Assembly: GCF_001514065.1 (NCBI RefSeq)
Contig: NZ_KQ948423.1
Coordinates: 434,001 to 498,000, forward strand
Direction of reading: 5' to 3'
Origin: Streptomyces antibioticus
GTDB taxonomy: Bacteria; Actinomycetota; Actinomycetes; Streptomycetales; Streptomycetaceae
Length of the DNA: 64,000 bases
Positions 1 to 7,821 of the stretch are shown one piece after another (within the stretch, counting starts at the first letter, position 1; each line of letters begins with the position of its first letter). Below the pieces are notes generated by a model. That model ran no database searches. It had not been told where the DNA came from and worked only from the letters and a program-made list of their open reading frames with translations. Made by a program: the position numbers and the translations under genes.

Positions 1-76
1 TTCACCGCCGTACGCACACCCCGTCTGACCAGCCGCGCGAACCAGCACGGACGCTCGCGTACGGCCGCGCGGACAG

Positions 77-91
77 TTGGAAAGCGTGTTG
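77..91 (+). other. tRNA-Ser-like anticodon-arm fragment (possible att remnant)
   Basis: The 15 bases TTGGAAAGCGTGTTG match, as I remember it, the anticodon loop and 3' stem of the Streptomyces tRNA-Ser with anticodon GGA. The flanking sequence cannot fold into a tRNA, so this is not an intact tRNA gene. Integrative elements of actinomycetes commonly recombine in tRNA 3' halves, so it could be an attachment-site scar at the left of the accessory block. The match is short and recalled from memory, so chance is possible. Confidence 0.2.
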
Positions 92-128
92 ACACGCCTC
101 TCACACGAGGCGCCGGCTCGGAGCCACC

Positions 129-162
129 TGAGCCCCCGACCGCTTCGGCGGCCGGGGGCTCA
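129..162 (-). terminator. Hairpin downstream of the HNH nuclease gene
   Basis: Inverted repeat with 14-bp arms, TGAGCCCCCGACCG and CGGCCGGGGGCTCA, with one internal mismatch and a short loop. It lies about 20 bases past the stop codon of the minus-strand nuclease gene, where a rho-independent terminator would be expected. There is no clear U-tract, as is usual in Streptomyces. Confidence 0.6.
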
Positions 163-182
163 GACACGTCTTTGCTATCGGG

Positions 183-1355
183 TCAGGTAGCCGGGTTGAT
201 GCGCCGCAACCATTCGGCGTACCGCCACGCTAGAGCGTCGCGGTGTGGAAGGCGAGGGAGATTGAGCGTCGGCTTGACGATCCCCAGCTCGTCCAGCGTC
301 GGTCCATCCGGGCGTACTTCCGCGGTCAGCGTGACCGGGTTGATCGCGAACAGGTGGGCATCGAAGGCGCGGTGTAGGGCCGCGTTCATGGGCAGGCCGT
401 TCCTGGCGTCTGAGCTCCCGCCGTCGGCGTCCCCACGCAGGTGAGCCGCCTCGATCATCTCTGTAACAGCGATGCCTGACAACGGGCAGTACGGGCCATA
501 CCGGCGGAATACTTCGAGCTTGAAACGCGCTTGATCCGGGCGTACCGTCACCGAGCCTCGCCGTTTCCGACTGCGGTTGCCCTCCAGCAAGAACGGCTCT
601 TCATCTGAGCGGTCCCGGTCGATAATGCGCTCGGGCGGAGCGTCGCCGAACCTGACGAGGAACAGGTGACTTTCGTCTTCCCACCCCTCGACCCAAGCCA
701 GCCGCACGCCACGGTGGTCGCCAACCTCGTTGATGACGAAGACAGGAAGCTTGAGTTCGGCAGCGGCCTTGGTGGCGTTCACCTCAGCGAGGTCATGCCC
801 TGGGCGTCCGGTGATGGGGTAGTGGTAGAGCGCGCCCGTCTCGCTGAATTCGTCCGGGTAGTGCTGTCCCGTGTGCTTAAGACCAACAGCAACGCCGGCG
901 GGATGGACCTTTTTCGTGCGAGCGGAGTCGACCCAGATGCCACGGAAGCTGCCGTACGCTCCGACAGAACGCACGGCGTCCGGAGTGACTAGGCCAGCCT
1001 CGTTCCGGCGATTAGTGAGGTCCTCCCACACCAGGAGCCGCCAACTGAGCTCCTCCTCAACAGTCTCGGACCGGTTGTCGACGACGGTAAAACCGAGCCG
1101 GCGAAGAACCTTGTTCGTGGCCGCCTCGCCGCCGTCGAACTGGTCGTTGTTGAGCGCTCCGGTGGCAGGGTACTGCTGGCCGTACGCCACGCCGGCGATG
1201 GCCTTAGCGTCGTACAGGCGGCCCGCGTGGCTGACGTAGTACCTAGTGGAAGGGCCGAACCCGTACCGCTTGCGGAACGAGAGCCCGCCGCGGTCGTCGA
1301 ACTCGGCGAGAGCCTTTTCGACCGCTCCCGCGTCCGTCAAGTCTTGGATCTTCAA
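183..1355 (-). CDS. ScoMcrA-type HNH endonuclease (putative modified-DNA restriction enzyme)
   Basis: Protein of 390 residues in three parts. Residues about 20-95 resemble the N-terminal head domain of ScoMcrA, the phosphorothioate-dependent type IV restriction enzyme of S. coelicolor. Residues about 105-240 form a middle domain with a YHYPITGRPGHD-type motif, which I read as a PUA/SRA-like reader of modified bases. Residues 285-345 form an HNH_2 nuclease with His305, Asn319 and His328 in AAH, RNG and LHRAF contexts. The start is a TTG with AGGG upstream. I do not recognise the sulfur-binding domain signature of ScoMcrA itself, so the recognised modification is unknown. The DndB-like gene lies 150 bp upstream on the same strand but is separated by a strong hairpin, so this gene probably has its own promoter. 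Assignment to the HNH class is firm; the reader role is inferred. Confidence 0.8.
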   Translation of the reverse strand: MKIQDLTDAGAVEKALAEFDDRGGLSFRKRYGFGPSTRYYVSHAGRLYDAKAIAGVAYGQQYPATGALNNDQFDGGEAATNKVLRRLGFTVVDNRSETVEEELSWRLLVWEDLTNRRNEAGLVTPDAVRSVGAYGSFRGIWVDSARTKKVHPAGVAVGLKHTGQHYPDEFSETGALYHYPITGRPGHDLAEVNATKAAAELKLPVFVINEVGDHRGVRLAWVEGWEDESHLFLVRFGDAPPERIIDRDRSDEEPFLLEGNRSRKRRGSVTVRPDQARFKLEVFRRYGPYCPLSGIAVTEMIEAAHLRGDADGGSSDARNGLPMNAALHRAFDAHLFAINPVTLTAEVRPDGPTLDELGIVKPTLNLPRLPHRDALAWRYAEWLRRINPAT

Positions 1356-1459
1356 CCTATATCCCTGCGTAGTTGGTATTGGCGAAGAGCGTAGACAAGG
1401 GCGCTGACAACGACGTTGGCCTCTCGGCCTAGGCCGAGTACGAGCTCCTGCCTGCGCCC

Positions 1460-1498
1460 CGTGGGCCGGCTCGGCTTCCAGACCTGAGCCGGCCCACG
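1460..1498 (-). terminator. Perfect 13-bp stem terminator after the DGQHR gene
   Basis: Arms CGTGGGCCGGCTC (1460-1472) and GAGCCGGCCCACG (1486-1498) are perfectly complementary with a 13-base loop. The hairpin begins 8 bases past the end of the minus-strand DGQHR gene. It should separate that gene's transcript from the nuclease gene, so the two neighbours may be controlled independently. Confidence 0.75.
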
Positions 1499-1505
1499 GC
1501 CGTCA

Positions 1506-2666
1506 TCACGACGTCGTCTTGATGCGGTTGAGCAGTTCCTCGGCGGCGGCTTCCCAGGCAGGGCGCCCAGACCCGACCTTGCCCGTTTCGGGGTCGACGA
1601 GGTTGCCGGCGAAGGGCGTGTCCTTCAGGGTGAGGTACTCCGTGGGCTTAGGGGGCCCGGGGCGTGTGTAGTTCACATCACCGAGACGCTTCATGGCGTC
1701 CTTGACCGGGATCTTGTACTCGGTGGTCGCCTGATGGACGGCATAGGCGATCGCGTACAACACGCCGGAACTGGCCAGATATGTCTTGTCCCTCATAGTG
1801 GCCGCTGTCATCTTGCCGGACAGAACAGCCGCGATGTCCGGCCACGTTCCGAAGCCTGACCAAAGGTCGGTGAGCTTCGTTTTAGCGTCCTGTTCGTACG
1901 CCTCGACGTAGTCGTTCACGACCTTGTCCCAGCCCTTGGTGGTCCGCTGGGACACACCGATCAGCGCGGTTCCGCTGAGGTAGCGGATCGTCTTGAACGA
2001 GAAGAGCTTCGCGCTCAGCTTGCCGGGCGAGTCCTTAAAGAACTCGACGCGTTCAGCCCCCTTTCCGAAGATCTTGAGTTCTGGTTCCTGCACCAGCTTG
2101 ATCATCAGCCGGTTGATCGGCTGGCGGCGGTCCATGCTCAGGCCGATGCTCGCGGACGGAGGCTTCGCGTTGCGCTGGAGGTCGGTAAAGTCCTGCGCGC
2201 GATGAAGCGGGTTGTCGTCGATGACCACGACGAGGGGCTGACCCGAGGCGCGGAGCCGCTTCATCACAGGGTCCTCGTCCTCGCTGTGCGCCTGGATCAC
2301 GTCGGAGTACGCACCGATGCGGTGCTGCCCGTCGCCGACGTCGAACTGCGCGCCGTAGTTCAGGTAGAGAGTGCCGGGCATGACGGCCCGGCCTTCCTTG
2401 CCCTGATCCGGCTCGAACCGGGCCTCCGTGTGCTTCGCGTAGAGAACGACTGCGCCGAGCACAAACTGATCTTCGTTCTCGAGGTACTCCGCGATGCCCT
2501 TCCTATGCGCCTTGTCCTGGGGGCGGTTGCCATGTGGCTGCGTCCCTACGGGGTTCCAAGGATCCGGCTGCGCCACCGTCTTGACCAGCGCCACCGGGTC
2601 CATGGCAGTCGTCACCATGAGTCGGTCGCCCTGCCTGTAGCCGATGCCGGGAAGCTGAAGCTCCAT
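1506..2666 (-). CDS. DndB-like DGQHR-domain protein
   Basis: Protein of 386 residues carrying the diagnostic DGQHR pentapeptide at 112-116 and the second family signature DLQRNAKP at 162-169. Both are seen in DndB of the phosphorothioate systems and in related DNA-modification accessory proteins such as DpdB. DndB of S. lividans is known as a transcriptional repressor of dnd genes; DpdB-type relatives take part in placing deazapurines in DNA. No dndA/C/D/E and no dpdA gene is in the window, so this is an orphan copy whose substrate is unknown. The start is ATG with AGGAGG five bases upstream. The upstream region has several CTACG/CGTAG boxes that may be its own operator. Its neighbour, a modification-dependent-type HNH nuclease, suggests a restriction or defence role (inference). 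Confidence 0.75.
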   Translation of the reverse strand: MELQLPGIGYRQGDRLMVTTAMDPVALVKTVAQPDPWNPVGTQPHGNRPQDKAHRKGIAEYLENEDQFVLGAVVLYAKHTEARFEPDQGKEGRAVMPGTLYLNYGAQFDVGDGQHRIGAYSDVIQAHSEDEDPVMKRLRASGQPLVVVIDDNPLHRAQDFTDLQRNAKPPSASIGLSMDRRQPINRLMIKLVQEPELKIFGKGAERVEFFKDSPGKLSAKLFSFKTIRYLSGTALIGVSQRTTKGWDKVVNDYVEAYEQDAKTKLTDLWSGFGTWPDIAAVLSGKMTAATMRDKTYLASSGVLYAIAYAVHQATTEYKIPVKDAMKRLGDVNYTRPGPPKPTEYLTLKDTPFAGNLVDPETGKVGSGRPAWEAAAEELLNRIKTTS

Positions 2667-2835
2667 CTCGCCTCCTACGTCAAATCGTCGCCCTTCTACG
2701 TGGAACGGTACACCGATTTGTCGCGTAGTCCAGCCCTACGCTAATCTCGCGACCCCAATGTGACGTAGGTGGTGGGTGGGGCACTCCGACGTCCCCCGCG
2801 AGGGCGCGTGCGCGTCGGATCGAGGTCAAATAGCA
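2667..2835. promoter_or_regulatory. Divergent promoter region with repeated CTACG boxes
   Basis: The 169 bp between the DGQHR gene (minus) and the small membrane protein gene (plus) contain a 9-bp inverted pair, CCTACGTCA at 2674-2682 and TGACGTAGG at 2761-2769. Further CTACG or CGTAG cores occur near 2695, 2724 and 2737. The regular recurrence suggests an operator. DndB homologues bind their own promoters, so autoregulation is plausible, but this is inference. Confidence 0.4.
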
Positions 2836-3102
2836 ATGGCCACCGTTGGATGGGCCGCAGCAGTGTTGATCTTCCTCGGAGGACTCTTCTGCGTGATCGA
2901 GTACGTCCTCGATCGGATTCCGTCGCTGACGGACCGCGCCGTCATCGCCGTACGGGCGCTGCGAAGGCTCCGAAATGAGATCACCGGGCACCACGACGAG
3001 GACTCGCATCTTGGGCACGGTCGTCCTGAGGTCCAGGAGCGGAAGCCCGTCGAACCGTCCATTGAGTCAGCAGAGAAGGAACCCCCTGACTACGACGGTT
3101 GA
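2836..3102 (+). CDS. Small single-pass membrane protein, function unknown
   Basis: Eighty-eight residues. One hydrophobic segment spans about residues 4-24 (GWAAAVLIFLGGLFCVIEYV), followed by a basic stretch and a charged, acidic cytoplasmic-type tail. I chose the ATG at 2836 because GAGGT lies 9 bases upstream and the protein then begins directly with the membrane segment; an in-frame extension to 2776 is possible. The gene is divergent from the DGQHR gene across a shared promoter region, so it may be a membrane component of the same module. No family is recognised. Confidence 0.5.
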   Translation: MATVGWAAAVLIFLGGLFCVIEYVLDRIPSLTDRAVIAVRALRRLRNEITGHHDEDSHLGHGRPEVQERKPVEPSIESAEKEPPDYDG

Positions 3103-3178
3103 GGTGACTTCCAGACCTCCGGTCCGGTCAGACCGTCCCGGTTTCCCATCGTGTAGGGGAGCGTCCGGAACCGTTCCA

Positions 3179-3200
3179 GAGGGCACAACGAGGGCACAAC
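3179..3200. repeat. Tandem 11-bp direct repeat
   Basis: Two head-to-tail copies of GAGGGCACAAC. They lie in the roughly 190-bp non-coding stretch between the small membrane protein gene and the ppdK terminator. The rest of 3103-3291 shows no convincing gene. The repeat could be a recombination-site or integrase-associated relic at the edge of the accessory block, but nothing proves this. Confidence 0.5.
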
Positions 3201-3291
3201 GCCCTCGTACGGGTTCAACGGCAACCAACGCCAGCAAACGCCGTTTTGCCTGGTCAGCGACATAGCTTGACAGTCGCCGCAGAGGATGCAC

Positions 3292-3328
3292 GAAGGAGCG
3301 GCACCCCCGCACAGGGTGCCGCTCCTTC
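3292..3328 (-). terminator. ppdK terminator, perfect 15-bp stem
   Basis: Arms GAAGGAGCGGCACCC and GGGTGCCGCTCCTTC are perfectly complementary with a 7-base loop, about 75 bp past the ppdK stop. It is symmetric and could also stop transcription entering from the accessory block on the plus strand. Confidence 0.8.
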
Positions 3329-3401
3329 TTGGTGATCCGGAACCGTCGCCCATCGGTACTGAGGGTCGGGGACAGGCGGCGGTTCCGGCGTCCGGGACGG
3401 G

Positions 3402-6122
3402 TCAGCGGTGGTCGCTGCCCGCCGATTCCGAGGCCGCGCGGCCCGCTTCCAGGCGGGCGACCGGGATGCGGAACGGGGAGCAGGAGACGTAGTCCAGGCC
3501 GACCTCGTGGAAGAAGTGGACCGACTCCGGGTCGCCGCCGTGCTCACCGCAGACGCCGAGCTTGAGGTCGGGGCGGGTGGCGCGGCCGGCCTCGGCGGCC
3601 AGCTTCACCAGGGAGCCCACGCCGTCCTTGTCGATCGTCTCGAACGGCGACACCCCGAAGATGCCCTTCTCCAGGTAGGCCGTGAAGAAGCTCGCCTCCA
3701 CGTCGTCCCGGCTGAAGCCCCACACCGTCTGGGTGAGGTCGTTGGTGCCGAAGGAGAAGAACTCCGCAGCTTCGGCGATCTGACCGGCGGTCAACGCGGC
3801 TCGCGGCAGCTCGATCATCGTGCCGATCGACAGCTTGAGCGACGTCCCGGTCGCGGCCTCGACCTCCGCGATGACCTGGTCGGCCTCCTCGCGGACGATC
3901 TCCAGCTCCTGGACGGTGCCGACGAGCGGGATCATGATCTCGGCGCGCGGGTCGCCCTTGGCGTTCTTGCGCTCGGCGGCGGCCTCGGCGATGGCCCGTA
4001 CCTGCATGGTGAACAGGCCGGGGATGACCAGGCCGAGACGGACGCCGCGCAGGCCGAGCATCGGGTTCTGCTCGTGCAGGCGGTGGACCGCCTGGAGCAG
4101 CCGCAGCTCGTTCTCGTGCGGCTCCTGCCGGGACTCGGCGAGGGCCACGCGGACCGACAGCTCGGTGATGTCGGGCAGGAACTCGTGCAGCGGCGGGTCC
4201 AGGAGACGGACCGTCACCGGGAGGCCGTCCATCGCCGAGAACAGCTCGACGAAGTCCTTCTTCTGCAGCGGCAGCAGCTCCGCCAGCGCGGACTCCCGCT
4301 CCTCCTGCGTGTCGGCGAGGATCAGCTTCTCGACCATCTCGCGGCGCTCACCGAGGAACATGTGCTCGGTACGGCACAGCCCGATGCCCTGCGCGCCGAA
4401 GCGACGGGCGCGCAGCGCGTCCTCGGCGTTGTCCGCGTTCGCGCGGACCCGCAGACGGCGCTTGCGGTCGGCGAAGGCCATGATGCGGTGGACCGCCTCG
4501 ACCAGCTCGTCGGCGTCGTTGGCCCCCGCGTGCATCCGGCCCTCGAAGTACTCGACGACGGGAGACGGGACGACCGGGACCTCGCCCAGGTAGACCTTGC
4601 CGGACGACCCGTCGATGGAGATCAGGTCGCCCTCCTCCACCACATGCCCGCCCGGCACCGTCATCCGGCGCCGTTTGGTGTCGACCTCCAGCTCCTCGGC
4701 GCCGCAGACACAGGTCTTGCCCATGCCGCGCGCGACGACGGCCGCGTGGGAGGTCTTGCCGCCGCGCGAGGTCAGGATGCCCTCGGCCGCGATCATGCCG
4801 TCGAGGTCGTCGGGGTTGGTCTCCCGGCGGACCAGGATGACCTTCTCTCCGGAGCGCGACCACTTCACGGCGGTGTACGAGTCGAAGACCGCCTTGCCGA
4901 CCGCCGCGCCCGGCGAGGCCGCGATGCCCCGGCCGATCTGCTCGACCTTGGCGTCCTCGTCGAACTTGGGGAACATCAGCTGGGCGAGCTGGGCGCCGGT
5001 GACCCGCTGGAGCGCCTCGGCCTCGTCGATCAGGCCCTGGTCCACGAGCTGGGTGGCGATGCGGAAGGCGGCACCGGCCGTGCGCTTGCCGACGCGGGTC
5101 TGGAGCATCCACAGCTGACCGCGCTCGATCGTGAACTCGATGTCGCAGAGGTCCTTGTAGTGGTTCTCCAGCGTCTCCATGATCTGCATCAGCTGGTCGT
5201 ACGACTTCTTGTCGATCTGCTCCAGCTCGGCGAGCGGCACGGTGTTGCGGATGCCGGCGACGACGTCCTCGCCCTGGGCGTTCTGGAGGTAGTCGCCGTA
5301 GACGCCCTGGTGGCCGCTGGCGGGGTCCCTGGTGAACGCGACACCCGTACCCGAGTCCGGACCCAGGTTGCCGAAGACCATGGAACAGACGTTGACGGCC
5401 GTGCCCAGGTCGCCGGGGATGCGCTCCTGGCGGCGGTAGAGCTTGGCGCGGTCGGTGTTCCAGGAGTTGAAGACCGCCTGGATGGCGAGGTCCATCTGCT
5501 CGCGGGGGTCCTGCGGGAAGTCCCGGCCGGCCTCGGTCTTGACGATCCTCTTGAACTTGGTGACGAGCTTCTTGAGGTCGGCCGCCTCCAGGTCGGTGTC
5601 GACCGCGACCTTCTTGGCGTCCTTCGCGGCGTCGAGGGCCTCCTCGAAGAGCTCGCCGTCGACGCCGAGGACCGTCTTGCCGAACATCTGGATGAGGCGG
5701 CGGTAGGAGTCCCAGGCGAACCGCTCGTCGCCCGCCTGCTCGGCGAGGCCCTTCACCGACTTGTCGGAGAGGCCGATGTTGAGGACCGTGTCCATCATGC
5801 CGGGCATGGAGAACTTGGCGCCGGAGCGGACCGAGACGAGCAGCGGGTCGTCGGCCTGGCCGAGCTTCTTGCCCATCCGCTTCTCAAGGGCGTCGAGGTG
5901 CGCACTCACCTCGTCACGCAGTGCCACCGGCTCCGCGCCGCTCTCCAGGTAGACCTTGCAGGCTTCGGTCGTGATGGTGAAGCCGGGGGGAACGGGGAGT
6001 CCCAGGTTGGTCATCTCGGCGAGGTTCGCGCCCTTGCCGCCGAGGAGGTCCTTGAGGTCCTTGTTTCCCTCGGTGAAGTCGTAGACGAACTTCGCTGCGT
6101 GGGGTTCTTTGTTTTCCGACAC
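3402..6122 (-). CDS. ppdK: Pyruvate, phosphate dikinase
   Basis: Interconverts pyruvate, ATP and phosphate with phosphoenolpyruvate, AMP and pyrophosphate in the cytoplasm. About 906 residues, the usual bacterial length. The N-terminal ATP-grasp domain begins with GGKGANLAEM. The swivelling phosphohistidine domain has GGKTSHAAVVARG with the catalytic His near 459 and the regulatory Thr two residues before it. The C-terminal PEP/pyruvate barrel has the catalytic Cys near 858 in VCGEHGG. I chose the GTG at 6122, which has GAGGGAG nine bases upstream; an in-frame ATG at 6173 would add 17 residues that look non-native. The gene is monocistronic, with its own terminator and about 380 bp to the next gene. 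Confidence 0.95.
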   Translation of the reverse strand: MSENKEPHAAKFVYDFTEGNKDLKDLLGGKGANLAEMTNLGLPVPPGFTITTEACKVYLESGAEPVALRDEVSAHLDALEKRMGKKLGQADDPLLVSVRSGAKFSMPGMMDTVLNIGLSDKSVKGLAEQAGDERFAWDSYRRLIQMFGKTVLGVDGELFEEALDAAKDAKKVAVDTDLEAADLKKLVTKFKRIVKTEAGRDFPQDPREQMDLAIQAVFNSWNTDRAKLYRRQERIPGDLGTAVNVCSMVFGNLGPDSGTGVAFTRDPASGHQGVYGDYLQNAQGEDVVAGIRNTVPLAELEQIDKKSYDQLMQIMETLENHYKDLCDIEFTIERGQLWMLQTRVGKRTAGAAFRIATQLVDQGLIDEAEALQRVTGAQLAQLMFPKFDEDAKVEQIGRGIAASPGAAVGKAVFDSYTAVKWSRSGEKVILVRRETNPDDLDGMIAAEGILTSRGGKTSHAAVVARGMGKTCVCGAEELEVDTKRRRMTVPGGHVVEEGDLISIDGSSGKVYLGEVPVVPSPVVEYFEGRMHAGANDADELVEAVHRIMAFADRKRRLRVRANADNAEDALRARRFGAQGIGLCRTEHMFLGERREMVEKLILADTQEERESALAELLPLQKKDFVELFSAMDGLPVTVRLLDPPLHEFLPDITELSVRVALAESRQEPHENELRLLQAVHRLHEQNPMLGLRGVRLGLVIPGLFTMQVRAIAEAAAERKNAKGDPRAEIMIPLVGTVQELEIVREEADQVIAEVEAATGTSLKLSIGTMIELPRAALTAGQIAEAAEFFSFGTNDLTQTVWGFSRDDVEASFFTAYLEKGIFGVSPFETIDKDGVGSLVKLAAEAGRATRPDLKLGVCGEHGGDPESVHFFHEVGLDYVSCSPFRIPVARLEAGRAASESAGSDHR

Positions 6123-6375
6123 GGTTCTCGACTCCCTCGAGGACGCGGTGGCTGCCCTGACGACGGGGAACATACCCAGATCGAAGGCTCATGGGTACGT
6201 CCACTTGCGCGTCATGTGCTCGTAACCAGCGCTCTGCCAGCGGATCGAAAGTCAAAGCTTGGCAAGCAATCGGGTGATCATGTGTTCACCTCTTGAACTC
6301 ACGGCACCCCCAAGGCGCCTCATAATGCTCATGTGAGCGGCTTTCGGCACGCCTGATTTCGATCGATGAACGATC
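6123..6375. promoter_or_regulatory. ppdK upstream region
   Basis: This is most of the roughly 380 bp of non-coding sequence between ppdK and the ROK gene. It should contain the ppdK promoter on the minus strand, but I see no confident -35/-10 pair. It is somewhat A/T-richer than its surroundings around 6250-6375. No small gene with a credible ribosome-binding site is visible. Confidence 0.3.
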
Positions 6376-6402
6376 AAAGGGTGGCACTGGGTGCCACCCT
6401 TT
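6376..6402 (-). terminator. Hairpin between ppdK and ROK gene
   Basis: Arms AAAGGGTGGCA and TGCCACCCTTT pair perfectly around a 5-base loop. It lies about 100 bp past the stop of the minus-strand ROK gene and is probably its terminator, insulating ppdK. Bases 6403-6504 hold nothing else recognisable. Confidence 0.7.
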
Positions 6403-6504
6403 GGAGAAGTGCAGTCGGTCAAGATCCGCTCATCTGAGCGTCATCCTTATCAGAGGTGGCGAGAATCACGCTGCCACAGACGGCCGGGTACCACCATGCG
6501 GACG

Positions 6505-7701
6505 TCACACACCGAGCGCCAGCAGCCGTTCCTCGGCCCGCCCAGGCGCGTACAGATACTCCACGACCAGGGCCCCCGCCCCCACCAGCCCGGCCCGCTC
6601 GCCGAGCCGTGAGGTGACGACGTCCAGATGAGCGGTGGAGCGCGGCAGCGCGCGCTGGTAGAGCAGCTCGCGCACGCCGGTGAGGAAGGGAGTTCCGGCC
6701 AGATCCCCGGCGATCATCAGAACCCCGGGGTTCAGCAGCGTCACGACGGTCGCCAGTACGTCCCCGACCTGCCGCCCGGCCTCCCGGGCGAGCGCGGCGG
6801 CCTCCACATGTCCGGCGGTCAGCAGGTCCCGCACATCCGAGCCGGACGCCGCGGGCACCCCGCTCTCGGCCAGCCGCCGCGCCACGGCACCGCCGCTCGC
6901 GACGGCGGCGAGACAGCCGTACGACCCGCACCGGCACAGCGCGTCGGTGCCGACCCGGATGTGCCCGATGTCCCCGGCGCCCCCGTCGATGCCGCGGTAG
7001 ATCGAACCGTCGACCACCACTCCGGCGCCGATACCGGTGGACACCTTGACGAGCACGAAGGCGGAGCAGTCCACGTATCCCGTGCGCTGTTCGCCGTACG
7101 CCATGAGGTTGGCGTCGTTGTCGACGAGGACCGGCACCCGGCCGGCGCCCGTGTGCTCGCCGAACGCTCTCGCCAGGCGCTCCCTTATGTCGTAGCCGTC
7201 CCAGCCCGGCATGATCGGCGGCTGGACGACCCGGCCGGTCTCGCTGTCGACCGGTCCCGGTACGGCGAGGCCGATGCCGCACACCTCGTCGGCCCGGTGG
7301 CCCGCCTTCTCCAGCAGCTCGGCGAACCAGCGCCCCAGCTCGCCCAGCACCGCGTCCGGACCGTCCTCGATGACGAGGGTCCCGCCGTGCTCGGCGAGGA
7401 TCTCGCCGGTCAGGGAGAGGACGGCGGCGCGGGCGTGCCGGGTGTCGAGGTCGGCGGCGAGGACGACGGCGTGGGAGTCGTCGAACTCCAGGGTGATGGA
7501 GGGTCGTCCGCCGAGCGGGGAGTCCACCGGCCCGCCGGCCCCTTCGCGCAGCCAGCCGGCCCGGAACAGCCGGTCGAGGCGCTGGCCGACGGTGGCCCGG
7601 GAGAGCCCGGTCACCTGTTGCAGGGCACCACGAGTCGTCGCTCGTCCGCTTCGCACCAGTTCGAGCAGTTCGCCGGCGCTCGCTTGAGCTCGACCACTCA
7701 T
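6505..7701 (-). CDS. ROK-family transcriptional regulator
   Basis: About 398 residues: an N-terminal winged helix-turn-helix (residues about 10-60) followed by a ROK sugar-kinase-like domain. A catalytic-type Asp lies in VDNDANLMAYGE, and the cysteine cluster CRCGSYGC matches the ROK zinc site, although the glutamate that normally follows is Ala. Such proteins (NagC/XylR type) repress sugar catabolic genes until a sugar or sugar phosphate binds. I use the ATG at 7701, with AAGGGGG five bases upstream, over the GTG at 7707. It is divergent from the glycoside hydrolase pair, which is its most likely target. The inducer is unknown. Confidence 0.85.
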   Translation of the reverse strand: MSGRAQASAGELLELVRSGRATTRGALQQVTGLSRATVGQRLDRLFRAGWLREGAGGPVDSPLGGRPSITLEFDDSHAVVLAADLDTRHARAAVLSLTGEILAEHGGTLVIEDGPDAVLGELGRWFAELLEKAGHRADEVCGIGLAVPGPVDSETGRVVQPPIMPGWDGYDIRERLARAFGEHTGAGRVPVLVDNDANLMAYGEQRTGYVDCSAFVLVKVSTGIGAGVVVDGSIYRGIDGGAGDIGHIRVGTDALCRCGSYGCLAAVASGGAVARRLAESGVPAASGSDVRDLLTAGHVEAAALAREAGRQVGDVLATVVTLLNPGVLMIAGDLAGTPFLTGVRELLYQRALPRSTAHLDVVTSRLGERAGLVGAGALVVEYLYAPGRAEERLLALGV

Positions 7702-7821
7702 GCGCACCCCCTTGTGTTTCTCAAGCTTGCATTACATATTGAGTTTTGCGTGTTAAATAGACGTAACTCTACGGTGGCCTCGACCAAACCGGTCGGGCCG
7801 AACGTCTTCGGGGAGCCCCGA
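7702..7821. promoter_or_regulatory. Divergent promoter between ROK regulator and glycoside hydrolase
   Basis: This is a strikingly A/T-rich patch for this genome. It contains a CTCAA-N14-TTGAG inverted repeat at 7720-7743 and a TTAAAT -10-like hexamer at 7753-7758 pointing toward the hydrolase genes. The placement fits a ROK operator overlapping the divergent promoters. The exact operator is inferred. Confidence 0.45.

Noticed and set aside
77-122. Complete tRNA-Ser gene at the window start
   Set aside because: Only the anticodon-loop side matches; no acceptor stem, D arm or T arm can be drawn.
3090-3353. Minus-strand 87-codon frame through the ppdK terminator
   Set aside because: It contains the terminator stem, has no ribosome-binding site and shows no conserved pattern. 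It might be a decayed gene relic, but there is not enough evidence to list it.
3408-6296. 962-codon open frame on the plus strand opposite ppdK
   Set aside because: Antisense shadow of a high-GC gene. The composition is runs of Leu/Val/Arg/Gly/Asp with no domain, and ppdK on the other strand has complete catalytic motifs.
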